DNA from: Candidatus Microthrix subdominans
Lineage (GTDB): Bacteria > Actinomycetota > Acidimicrobiia > Acidimicrobiales > Microtrichaceae
NCBI GenBank assembly: GCA_016719385.1
Contig: JADJZA010000001.1
Span: forward strand, 434,001-498,000
Direction of reading: 5' to 3'
Length of the DNA: 64,000 nucleotides
The notes beneath the pieces were generated by a model. The model was not told the origin of the DNA. It searched no databases and saw only the letters and a list, made by a program, of their open reading frames with translations. This document shows positions 35,231-42,561 of the stretch, one piece after another (the stretch's first letter is position 1; every line of letters begins with the position of its first letter). The position numbers and the translations under genes were made by a program.

Positions 35231-36443
35231 TGCCGCCGTGATCCGTTTGGGGTGGTCTCGGGGGGGGGTGGCGGGGAGGGCCTCGGTCTTCGGGGGCGCG
35301 GTGGCGGTGGGGCTGGCAGCGTCGGCGCTGCCCGGCTTCAACGGTCAACGCTTTGACGAGTTGACCTACCAGGGCCCGCTCACCGCAGGTCGCCAGATGA
35401 TGCAGTCCATCTCGACGGCGGACGGCCCGCTCGGTCAGCGGGTCACCGCCCTGACCGACCGCCTGGCCGGGCTGTACTCCGCCGGCATCACCCAGTCGGT
35501 CGCCGACACCGAGGGTGAGGTGGTGATCCTGCACATCTCCGACCTGCACCTCAACCCGATCGGTGCCCAGCTGGCCCGCCGCCTGGCCACCACCTTCGAC
35601 GTCGACGCAGTGGTCGACACCGGCGACACCACGTCGTTCGGCTCGTCCTTCGAGGGGGTGTACGCCGAGGCGCTCGCCGACTTCCCGGTGCCGTACCTGT
35701 TCGTGGCCGGCAACCACGACTCGCGCCCAAACCGGCGGGCGATCAAGGCGACGCCGGGTGTGACCGCGCTGCACAACACCGTCGTCGACGTCGACGGTGT
35801 CACGATCGCCGGTTTTGACGATCCGGTGATCACGACGGCCGACCCGCTGCCCAGGGACGAGCGGGAGTCGATCGAGCTGGCCGCAGCGCCGGAGGTGAGC
35901 GGGCTGTTGGGGAGCGAGCGGCCCGACGTGCTCGCCGTGCACAATCCGGTGATCCTGCGCGAGTTGGTCGGCGAGGTTCCCGTCGCCATCGCCGGCCACA
36001 TGCACCGCTCCCAGCTGGGCGCCCGGGACGGCACGCTGGTGTGGATGGTCGGTTCCACCGGCGCCACCGGGCTGGGCTCGCTGCTGGTCGACAGCGACAC
36101 CCCGGCCAGCGCGGCGCTGCTGCGCTTCCGCGATGGCGAGCTGATCGCCATCGACGACCTCGAGATCGTCGGCACGGCCGGTGACCTGCAGATCCGTCGC
36201 CGGGTGATCACCGACAAGGTCCGCAACGGCGACAACGCCGACTTCATCGGCTCCGACGTCGACGAAGGCATCGGCCCCCTCGGCACGTCGACGACCAGTT
36301 CGCCGACGACGACGACCGACGCGACGGCCCCGACCACCACCGCCGACGGGGTCGCACCATCGACCACCGCATCGAAACCGCCGGGCGTCACCATCTCTTC
36401 GACGCCTACGTCCGCCGATCCAGGTGGGGACGCCGGGGGCTGA
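35223..36443 (+). CDS. Membrane-associated metallophosphoesterase
   Basis: A 406-residue protein. One N-terminal helix (VFGGAVAVGLAASALPGF) is followed by the calcineurin-like domain: HISDLHLNP near residue 105, DTGD near 126, GNHDSRP near 162, then HNP and GHMHRSQ for metal binding. Members hydrolyse phosphomonoesters, nucleotides or phospholipid head groups at the membrane surface. A Thr/Ser/Pro-rich tail of about 50 residues ends the protein. Family members usually have a longer N-terminus with two or more membrane segments, which is why the overlapping small gene upstream may be part of it. Confidence 0.85.
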   Translation: MRDAAVIRLGWSRGGVAGRASVFGGAVAVGLAASALPGFNGQRFDELTYQGPLTAGRQMMQSISTADGPLGQRVTALTDRLAGLYSAGITQSVADTEGEVVILHISDLHLNPIGAQLARRLATTFDVDAVVDTGDTTSFGSSFEGVYAEALADFPVPYLFVAGNHDSRPNRRAIKATPGVTALHNTVVDVDGVTIAGFDDPVITTADPLPRDERESIELAAAPEVSGLLGSERPDVLAVHNPVILRELVGEVPVAIAGHMHRSQLGARDGTLVWMVGSTGATGLGSLLVDSDTPASAALLRFRDGELIAIDDLEIVGTAGDLQIRRRVITDKVRNGDNADFIGSDVDEGIGPLGTSTTSSPTTTTDATAPTTTADGVAPSTTASKPPGVTISSTPTSADPGGDAGG

Positions 36444-36474
36444 GGTCGGGATGGTCGCCGGACGGCGGCGGATC

Positions 36475-37008
36475 TCAGCGCTGGGACAGCTCGTCGAGGA
36501 ACGCTTTCGCCGCATCGGCGTTATGGCTGCGCCACAGGTCGACAACGTCGGTGGACGAGGGTGCCTCGAGGCGCTCGAAGGTGCCGGCCAAGGCGCTCCG
36601 CTGCGCGTCGACCAGGTGGGACAAATCCCGGTTGCGGCGCTGGTTGAGCCGAAGCTTGGCCAGAAACTCCATGCGCAGGTCGCGCACGCGGGTCACCGGT
36701 CGGTCGAGCCAGGCGTCGGCCGCCCGGCGGCCGGTGAGGGTGGGTTGGTGGAGGGTGCGGGCGGGTCCGGCCGCTCCGGGCTCGGTGTGGTGGGGCTCGG
36801 CCAACCCGGCGGCCACCAGCCGGTCGAGGGCCCGGTAGACCAGGGGGCGATGCACGGTCAGGATGCGGCCCAGGTCGGTGTCCGGGCGAAGTTCCTTGGC
36901 GATGGCAAACCCATGTATCGGGGCTTCGACGAGCACCGCCAACACCACCCATTCGGTCAGCGACAGCTCGGGGTGGCCGTTGTGGGAGGCGTCTGGAGGT
37001 CCCATCAT
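36475..37008 (-). CDS. PadR family transcriptional regulator, candidate molybdate regulon repressor
   Basis: A 177-residue protein. The winged-helix domain starts LSLTEWVVLAVLVEAPIHGF, continues LGRILTVHRPLVYRALDRL and ends at YxLT-like TLHQPTLTGRRAADAWL. A helical C-terminal dimerisation domain follows (LRMEFLAKLRLNQRRN and on). This is the PadR layout. It is transcribed divergently from modA, with a perfect 17-bp palindrome between them, and the same motif precedes modBC. It is therefore a strong candidate for repressing molybdate uptake genes. No ligand-binding domain for molybdate (ModE-like MOP) is seen. Confidence 0.85.
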   Translation of the reverse strand: MMGPPDASHNGHPELSLTEWVVLAVLVEAPIHGFAIAKELRPDTDLGRILTVHRPLVYRALDRLVAAGLAEPHHTEPGAAGPARTLHQPTLTGRRAADAWLDRPVTRVRDLRMEFLAKLRLNQRRNRDLSHLVDAQRSALAGTFERLEAPSSTDVVDLWRSHNADAAKAFLDELSQR

Positions 37009-37064
37009 CGGGCAGGGTAGCTCCGCTGTCGGAGGTTGGATGCGCCGAACTGTGCCCCTACCGC

Positions 37065-37081
37065 TAGTCTCAATGAGACTA
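37065..37081. promoter_or_regulatory. Perfect palindrome between padR and modA
   Basis: TAGTCTC-AAT-GAGACTA is a perfect 7+3+7 inverted repeat in the 116-base region between the divergent padR and modA genes. It ends 43 bases before the modA ATG and starts 56 bases from the padR start, so one protein bound there could control both. A close copy lies at 19226-19242 upstream of modB. PadR proteins bind palindromes of about this size. Confidence 0.75.
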
Positions 37082-37124
37082 AAACTGCGGCTCGCACCGG
37101 TGGGTCACGAACGAGGGGTACCTG

Positions 37125-37913
37125 ATGATGAAGCAACTTCGCAGGGCGATGCTGGTGGGCATCATGGCGTTGGGCGTCGTGGCCTGCAGCGGCGATGGCG
37201 AGACCGACGCGGCCCCGAAGGCCGAGGGTGGCGACGTTGAGGGCGAGGTGCTGGTGTTTGCCGCCGCCTCGCTCACCGATGCTTTCGGCGACATCAAGAC
37301 GGCCTTCGAGGAGGACAACCCGGACGCCGAGGTGCAGCTGAACTTCGGCGGTAGCTCGGCACTGCGCGAGCAGATCCTGTCCGGCGCCCCCGCCGATGTG
37401 TTCGCGTCGGCCAACGAGTCCAACATGGCCGACGTCGTCGATGCCGACGAGGTCGCCGGCGAGCCGCAGATCTTCGTGACCAACGAGTTACAGATCGCCG
37501 TCCCGGCCGGCAATCCCGGCAAGGTGAAGGGGCTCGACGCCTTTGCCAACGACGACCTGCTGATCGGGCTGTGCGCCGTGGAGGTGCCGTGCGGCGACTT
37601 TGCCCGAGAGGCGCTCGAAGGCGTCGGCGTCGAGCCGGCGATCGACACCAACGAGCCCGACGTTCGGGCGTTGCTCACCAAGATCGGCAGCGATGAACTG
37701 GACGCCGGCATCGTCTACGTCACCGACGTGACCTCGGCCGGCGACCGGGTCGAGGGCATCGACATCCCCGCCGACGACAACGTCGTCGCCAAGTACCCGA
37801 TCGCTCAGCTGGCCGGGGCGCCAAACGGGGACGGCGCCAAGTCGTTCAAAGAGTTCGTCCTGTCCGACGAGGGGCAGCAGATCCTGACCGGCTACGGCTT
37901 CGGCACCCCCTGA
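37125..37913 (+). CDS. modA: Molybdate-binding lipoprotein of the ABC importer
   Basis: A 262-residue lipoprotein with lipobox VVAC. The mature protein begins VLVFAAASLTDAFGDIKTAF and continues FGGSSALREQILSGAPADVF, the anion-binding motifs of ModA; later ALLTKIGSDELDAGIVYVTD and the C-terminal GQQILTGYGF complete the fold. It binds molybdate or tungstate outside the membrane and delivers it to ModBC, encoded 16 kb away. GAGGGG precedes the ATG. It is preceded by the padR palindrome. Confidence 0.95.
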   Translation: MMKQLRRAMLVGIMALGVVACSGDGETDAAPKAEGGDVEGEVLVFAAASLTDAFGDIKTAFEEDNPDAEVQLNFGGSSALREQILSGAPADVFASANESNMADVVDADEVAGEPQIFVTNELQIAVPAGNPGKVKGLDAFANDDLLIGLCAVEVPCGDFAREALEGVGVEPAIDTNEPDVRALLTKIGSDELDAGIVYVTDVTSAGDRVEGIDIPADDNVVAKYPIAQLAGAPNGDGAKSFKEFVLSDEGQQILTGYGFGTP

Positions 37914-38086
37914 TCGGGCCGAGGCATCCGGCTGGCACCCACCGTCTCACCGTCTCACTGCCTCACCGTGTTCCGACGCTCCCGTTGTTCTAGCGCGTGC
38001 TATATATGAACTCTTGGTCGTGAGGTGCCCGCCGGGCCGGTGAACGCAGTCGTTGCCCGGTTGTAGGGGCGCCGGGAGGGAGGCCC

Positions 38087-38431
38087 ATGAGCAACCCCAT
38101 CAGTGAGAACGACGGACCGGTCACTACCGAGATCCGGCTCGACGGTGCCAACTGCTCGTTGTGCTTCAACGACACGGCCCGGTCGCTCATGGCCCAGCCG
38201 GGCGTGCTTGCGGTCAACGGTTCGATCGGCGAGCAGTGCTTTCGCATCGATCATGACGAGAGTGTCGCCGATGATCGACTGCTCTCGATCGTCAGCGAAC
38301 ACCTCCACGGCGACGACCGATCGTCGTGGGAGCACAAGATGGTGGCGGTCGACGCGACGGTCGCACAGATGCACTGCACCCATGGCCATCACACACCGGG
38401 ATCCGCCGGTGGGGGACCTGGCCATGTGTGA
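38087..38431 (+). CDS. Heavy-metal-associated-like domain protein with a His/Cys-rich tail
   Basis: A 114-residue protein. Residues 13-75 resemble an HMA ferredoxin-like fold: EIRLDGANCSLCFNDTARSL, with the metal-site CxxC as CSLC, then PGVLAVNGSIGEQCFRIDHD. The typical GMxCxxC is replaced by GANCSLC. The C-terminus adds HCTHGHH, a second potential metal ligand cluster. It could carry copper, iron or another soft metal. Its last eight bases overlap the start of the hemerythrin gene, so the two are co-translated. GGGAGGGAGG precedes the ATG. It is the first gene of a three-gene operon. Confidence 0.72.
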   Translation: MSNPISENDGPVTTEIRLDGANCSLCFNDTARSLMAQPGVLAVNGSIGEQCFRIDHDESVADDRLLSIVSEHLHGDDRSSWEHKMVAVDATVAQMHCTHGHHTPGSAGGGPGHV

Positions 38432-38870
38432 TCACTGCGGCTGTCGTGCGTTCCCTCCGATCGCCGAGCTCACCGCCGAGCACGTGGAGATCCTGGCCAT
38501 GGCCTGGGAGCTGGCCGAGGCGGCCCGGACGGGTCACCCGGCCACCCCGGGGGTGCTCGACAGCCTGCTGGCGCTGCTCGACCTGCACGTCATCAAAGAG
38601 GAGGCCGGGCTCTATCCGGAACTGCTCGAAGTCGGCGCACTGGCCGAGGACGCGTGCGCAGCGCTCGAGGAGGAGCATCGGGTGGTACGGGAGGCGCTGG
38701 TCGCCGGCCGGTTCGATCGCAGCGAGTTCTACGAGCTGGCATCGCACATCGAGGTGGAGGAAATGGAGCTGTTCTCGGCCGCCAGGTTCAACTTCGAGGA
38801 ACCTGAATGGGACGAGATGGCCGGCGTGCACCTTGCCGCCGCCGCAGTGCTGGCCGAAGGAGCGTCGTGA
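38424..38870 (+). CDS. Hemerythrin HHE-domain protein
   Basis: A 148-residue protein starting MCDHCGCRAFPPIAEL and then a four-helix hemerythrin domain with ligand pattern H-(AEHVEIL), H-(LHVIKEE) with E, EEEHRVV and SHIEVEEMELF. These residues would hold a di-iron site for O2, NO or peroxide sensing or storage. The Cys-rich N-terminus (C-x2-C-x-C) is a family feature and may bind a metal. ATG at 38424 is chosen over 38382 because GTGGGGGA lies just upstream and conservation starts at MCD. It overlaps both neighbours. Confidence 0.87.
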   Translation: MCDHCGCRAFPPIAELTAEHVEILAMAWELAEAARTGHPATPGVLDSLLALLDLHVIKEEAGLYPELLEVGALAEDACAALEEEHRVVREALVAGRFDRSEFYELASHIEVEEMELFSAARFNFEEPEWDEMAGVHLAAAAVLAEGAS

Positions 38871-39409
38871 TCGAACTGACCGCCTACGGCGACTTCAACT
38901 GCCCGTTCAGCGCGCTGGCCAGCGCCCGTCTCGGGGAGCTGGAGCGGCGCGGCGTCGCGTCGGGGGAGTGGCGCGCCGTCGAACACGACACCCGAATCCC
39001 ACCTGCCGGCCTCGACGTGTCCGGAGATGTGGCCGACATGTTGACCTCGGAGCTCGACCGGATTCGAGACCTGCTCGCGCCGGGGGAGCCCGACCGGCTC
39101 AGGCTGCCCGTCCGGCAGGTGAGCACGGCGCTGGCCACCCGGCGCTACGCCGGAACACCGGCCGGCTCGCGCCCGGCGGTGCGCCAAGGGATTTTTGACG
39201 CCCATTGGCAACGGGGCGGGGGCATCGACGACCCCGCAGCGCTCGACGGCCTCGGCGCCGGTAGCGCCGACCCCGACCTGGCCGGGCAGTGGCGGGCGGC
39301 GTGGCAGGCCGCCACCGAGCCGATCGTGCCCGTCCTCGTCCTCGCCGACGGCTACGTGTCGCGCGGGCTGGGCGCCCTCGCCCGCCTGGCCAAGCTGCTC
39401 GAGGGCTGA
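38867..39409 (+). CDS. DsbA-like thioredoxin-fold protein
   Basis: A 180-residue protein beginning IELTAYGDFNCPFSALASAR, where CPFS stands in the place of the CxxC of DsbA/FrnE-type oxidoreductases, with only one catalytic cysteine. The helical insert carries LPVRQVSTALATRRYA and the fold ends EPIVPVLVLADGYVSRGLGA, with the cis-proline loop in VPVL. A single Cys suggests a glutathione-S-transferase-like or peroxidase-like chemistry, or metal binding, rather than disulfide formation. The GTG start overlaps the hemerythrin stop (GTGA). It is probably cytosolic, with no signal peptide. Confidence 0.8.
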   Translation: MIELTAYGDFNCPFSALASARLGELERRGVASGEWRAVEHDTRIPPAGLDVSGDVADMLTSELDRIRDLLAPGEPDRLRLPVRQVSTALATRRYAGTPAGSRPAVRQGIFDAHWQRGGGIDDPAALDGLGAGSADPDLAGQWRAAWQAATEPIVPVLVLADGYVSRGLGALARLAKLLEG

Positions 39410-39441
39410 GGCAAGCAACCCGCCAAAAAGTGACCGTCGGC

Positions 39442-41166
39442 TCAGTCGGGCAGGCTCGCCAGCCGGTTGTTCAGGATGGCCCGCCACCCGTCGTCGAGGT
39501 TGGCCAGCCGGTCCCGGGCGGCGTCGTCGCCGATCAGCACCAGGCTGGTGTCGGCTCTCAGCACCACGTCGGCACCCGGGTTGCCAACGAGTTGGCCGTC
39601 GCGTTCGATGGCGACGACGTTGCATCCGGTCTTCGAGCGCAGCCCGCTCGCCGCCAGCGTCTTGCCGCGCATCGGCTTGGGGACCGGTGCCCGGAAGACG
39701 TCGAGCCCCTCGGCGACAACCAGCGTGTCGTTGCCTCGGAACTCGTTCCACATGGCGGCGGCACCGGTCGAGGCATAGGACAACACGTCGTCGGCACCGG
39801 CCCGGTACAGCGTCGACACGTTGCGGTCCAGGTTGGCCCGGGCGACGATCCGCAGGTCGGGCCGCAGCCGGCGGCAGTAGATCGCCAGGTAGATGTTGAC
39901 GTCGTCGTCGTGGGCCGTGATCAACACCCCGGTGGCCGATTGGATGCCGGCGGCCTCGAGCACGGCGATGTCGGCGGCGTCGCCGAGGACGTACTTGTCG
40001 TTGCGTATCCGGTCGGGCTGCTGGTCAATGATCCGGTAGGGGATGTCGGCCTCGTCGAAGGACTCCGCGGCGGCTCGACCGACGCGCCCGGCACCGATGA
40101 TCACCACCGATCCCTGGAGGTCCGATCCGGTCCCGTAGCAACGGTCGTAGGCGTCGAGTTGGTCCTGGGACGCGGAGAGGATGAGCACGGAGGTGGCGGT
40201 CAGTTCGGTGTCGGGAACGGCGATGGCGAACACCCCCTTGTCCCAGACGCCGATCACGGTCACCCCGAGACGTTTGCGCAGCCCGACATCGGCGATGCGC
40301 TGCCCGAGCAGGGTGCTCCCGGCAACCCGGGCCTCGGCGATCAGCACCCCGGCAAACTGACCGATGACGTGCGTTCGCCCGTCGGGCAACAGGGTCCGAT
40401 CTGCCATGGCCCGCCCGAGCAGTTGACCGAGCCGGAGCACCTGATCGGCGCCGGCCATCTCGAGGACGTCGACCGACGCCTCCTTGGTGGCGGTGGCCAC
40501 CACCGGGACGTTGGTCGAGATCTCCCGGACGGTGAAGATGATGTTGGCGTTGGTCGTGTCGGGCCATGTCGCCGACACCAGTGCAGCGTTGGCCACCCTG
40601 GCGGCGCGGTGGGTCTCCGGAACGTCGCTGCTGCCGACCATCACCCGGTACCCTTGGTCGTGCAGGCGGAGCGCCTCGGTCAGGTCGGCGACCAGCACGA
40701 CGTAGTCCACGTCGGCCTGTTTGGCTCGGCGGATGAGGGCGTCTTCGATGGGGCCCAGCCGGGTGAGGACCAGATGCCCGAAGGTGGACGCCGGTATGGA
40801 GCGCGGCGCCCGGCTGGCGTCGCGCCGGTTCATCCAGGGAACGAAGACGAACTGGATGAACGCAAACGGCAACAGGATGAGGAGGAATGCGGTGCCGGTG
40901 AGCAACACGATCACCGAGAAGATCCGGCCGAGGTCCGAGGTGAAGGTGATGTCGCCGAAGCCGAGCGTCGTCATCGTGACGAGCGTCCAGTAGAAGGCGG
41001 TGGCCCAGCTGTGGTTCTGGCCCTCCTGGGCCATCACGGCGTGGAAGATGGCGGCGAACACGACGACGAGCACCACGAAGGTGCCGAGCAGGACCGCCAC
41101 CATGCGGCGGTCGCGCCGCCGCAGCGGGCCCGCCAGATAGCTCAGAACGAACGCCAGGCTCTTCAT
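39442..41166 (-). CDS. Two-TM potassium channel with tandem RCK domains
   Basis: A 574-residue protein. Residues 20-110 hold two membrane helices around the pore loop FYWTLVTMTTLGFGDITF, whose TLGFGD is a K+ filter variant. Then come two RCK/TrkA-N Rossmann modules: the first is degenerate (FGHLVLTRLGPIEDALIRRA), the second is canonical (SVVIIGAGRVGRAAAESF, with NDKYVLGDAADIAVLEAAGI). A final TrkA-C part follows. This matches ligand-gated potassium channels of the GsuK/MthK type, gated by nucleotides or Ca2+. It converges with the DsbA-like gene across 32 bases. Confidence 0.88.
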   Translation of the reverse strand: MKSLAFVLSYLAGPLRRRDRRMVAVLLGTFVVLVVVFAAIFHAVMAQEGQNHSWATAFYWTLVTMTTLGFGDITFTSDLGRIFSVIVLLTGTAFLLILLPFAFIQFVFVPWMNRRDASRAPRSIPASTFGHLVLTRLGPIEDALIRRAKQADVDYVVLVADLTEALRLHDQGYRVMVGSSDVPETHRAARVANAALVSATWPDTTNANIIFTVREISTNVPVVATATKEASVDVLEMAGADQVLRLGQLLGRAMADRTLLPDGRTHVIGQFAGVLIAEARVAGSTLLGQRIADVGLRKRLGVTVIGVWDKGVFAIAVPDTELTATSVLILSASQDQLDAYDRCYGTGSDLQGSVVIIGAGRVGRAAAESFDEADIPYRIIDQQPDRIRNDKYVLGDAADIAVLEAAGIQSATGVLITAHDDDVNIYLAIYCRRLRPDLRIVARANLDRNVSTLYRAGADDVLSYASTGAAAMWNEFRGNDTLVVAEGLDVFRAPVPKPMRGKTLAASGLRSKTGCNVVAIERDGQLVGNPGADVVLRADTSLVLIGDDAARDRLANLDDGWRAILNNRLASLPD

Positions 41167-41184
41167 CCGCCCCTCATCCTCCCA

Positions 41185-41553
41185 TCAACCGGGCCCTCGG
41201 CGGGCCGTGCGGCGAGGATCAGGTGTCGGTGGGGGGCGGAAAGGAGGCGCCAGGAAGGCCAGCAACGTCAGGCCGGTGTCGCCCGGGTTGGAGATGCGCA
41301 GTTCCTCGTCGCCGCTGAGCAGGACGAGGCATCCGGTGCGAAAGCGCACCGGCCCATGGTCGGACTCCAAGAGGCCCTCGCCCTCGGCGGCATAGAGCAT
41401 CAGCTCGGAGACCCCATGGGTGTGGGGCGGCAGCACCTGGCCGGGGCTCAGGCGAATCACCCGGGCGTTCAGCTGCGTACCGTCGAGGAACGGCTGAGCC
41501 ACCAGGCGCTCGGGGTCGTAATCAGGAGCGTTGTCGAGGGTGATCAGCTTCAT
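41185..41553 (-). CDS. Cupin domain protein
   Basis: A 122-residue single-domain cupin. Motif 1 is PGQVLPPHTHGVSELMLYAAEGEG, with HTH and E as metal ligands; motif 2 is FRTGCLVLLSGDEELRISNPGD, where the expected second histidine is missing. It may bind a metal or a small acid; no specific reaction can be assigned. It lies 18 bases upstream of the K+ channel gene on the same strand, so the two may be co-transcribed. Confidence 0.8.
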   Translation of the reverse strand: MKLITLDNAPDYDPERLVAQPFLDGTQLNARVIRLSPGQVLPPHTHGVSELMLYAAEGEGLLESDHGPVRFRTGCLVLLSGDEELRISNPGDTGLTLLAFLAPPFRPPPTPDPRRTARRGPG

Positions 41554-41673
41554 GGGACGAGTCTCGCGCGGCGGATTCCATCGTTCTCCGACCTGCAGGG
41601 CCTAGGGTCAAACGTTGACGGCCGTCACAGCGGCCGCGTCCTGCCCCTGCTCAGCGACTTTGAGGAGTCACCG

Positions 41674-41904
41674 ATGGCACTCGTGCCCGACAACACCCTG
41701 ATCACCGCCACCCCCGAAGAGGGCCGTGAGCTGGCGATCATGATGGCCCGCAAGACGATCGGTGCCATCCAGACCGATGCGGACGTACGCGCCGGCCTGC
41801 GGCCGCTGTACGCCAACGATCCCAACTCGTTGACCGCCGCCGGGCACGTGGTGGCGATCGAGTTCGCCACCGTGGCAGCGGCCAACAACTACTGGCGCGA
41901 CTGA
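41674..41904 (+). CDS. Small protein of unknown function
   Basis: A 76-residue soluble protein (MALVPDNTLITATPEEGREL and on). TGAGGAG lies five bases before the ATG, and codon use resembles neighbours, so it looks real. It contains an ARKTIGAIQTDADVRAGL helix and ends AAANNYWRD. No family is recognised. It stands alone between a divergent cupin gene and the convergent lumazine synthase gene. Confidence 0.6.
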   Translation: MALVPDNTLITATPEEGRELAIMMARKTIGAIQTDADVRAGLRPLYANDPNSLTAAGHVVAIEFATVAAANNYWRD

Positions 41905-42010
41905 CCTCGCCAGGGCCCCCGGCCGACGTGCTTGGCGCCTCGGCCATAGCGAGATTGCCTGCGTCGGGCCCCGACACCGGGCGCCGTCGGGCCTCGGCCG
42001 CACGGTCGGG

Positions 42011-42478
42011 TCAGTCGGTGCCGAGCAGGTCGCGGCGCGCCTCCAGCGTGGCCAGGCAAGCGTGGGCGGCCTCCCGACCCTTGGCGACGAGGTGCTCGGC
42101 GAAGAACCGCTGGTGCGCGTCGTGTTCATGAAACTCGTGGGGCGTGAGGACGCAGGAGAACACTGGCACTCCGGTGTCGAGTTGCACCCTCATCAACCCG
42201 CCGATGACGGCGTCGGCGACGAACTCGTGACGGTAGATGCCCCCGTCGACGACCAAACCGGCGGCCACGATGGCGTCGAATCGACCGGTCTCGGCGAGCA
42301 GCTTGGCGTGGAGCGGGATCTCGAAGGCCCCGGGCAGCTCGAAGGTCTCCACCTCGGCGACGCCTGCCGAGGCGACCTCAAGAAAACCTCGTCGGGCGCC
42401 GTCGACCAGGTCGGCATGCCAACTCGATTGGACGAAGGCCACGGTGGGCGTGGTCCGGGTTCCGGTCGCTGAGGTCAT
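42011..42478 (-). CDS. ribH: 6,7-dimethyl-8-ribityllumazine synthase, type II
   Basis: A 155-residue protein. AFVQSSWHADLVDGARRGFL, ETFELPGAFEIPLHAKLL and AAGLVVDGGIYRHEFVADAV are lumazine synthase motifs. The sequence VPVFSCVLTPHEFHEHDAHQ followed by FFAEHLVAKGREAA matches the RibH2 (type II) branch known from Brucella and rhizobia more than the standard RibH1. The enzyme makes the riboflavin precursor from the ribityl-aminouracil and a butanone phosphate. No other rib gene is nearby, so it is likely a second copy with a special role. Confidence 0.88.
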   Translation of the reverse strand: MTSATGTRTTPTVAFVQSSWHADLVDGARRGFLEVASAGVAEVETFELPGAFEIPLHAKLLAETGRFDAIVAAGLVVDGGIYRHEFVADAVIGGLMRVQLDTGVPVFSCVLTPHEFHEHDAHQRFFAEHLVAKGREAAHACLATLEARRDLLGTD

Positions 42479-42561
42479 GGTCGGTACCGTAGGACCTTCC
42501 GCGCCGGCGCAGTCAAGCGTCGCCAGCCTGCGGCCGGCGACCTGCGACCGCTGCGGGGTTC

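Noticed and set aside
37941..37970. Short repeats of a CCGTCTCAC-like unit after modA, considered as a small repeat array
   Set aside because: Only two or three imperfect nine-base units with no spacers; too little to call, and no CRISPR-like structure.
39289..41673. A very long plus-strand open frame running through the K+ channel gene into the small gene at 41674
   Set aside because: The channel gene on the minus strand is certain. Only the last 76 codons of this frame have their own ribosome site and normal composition, so only those were kept.
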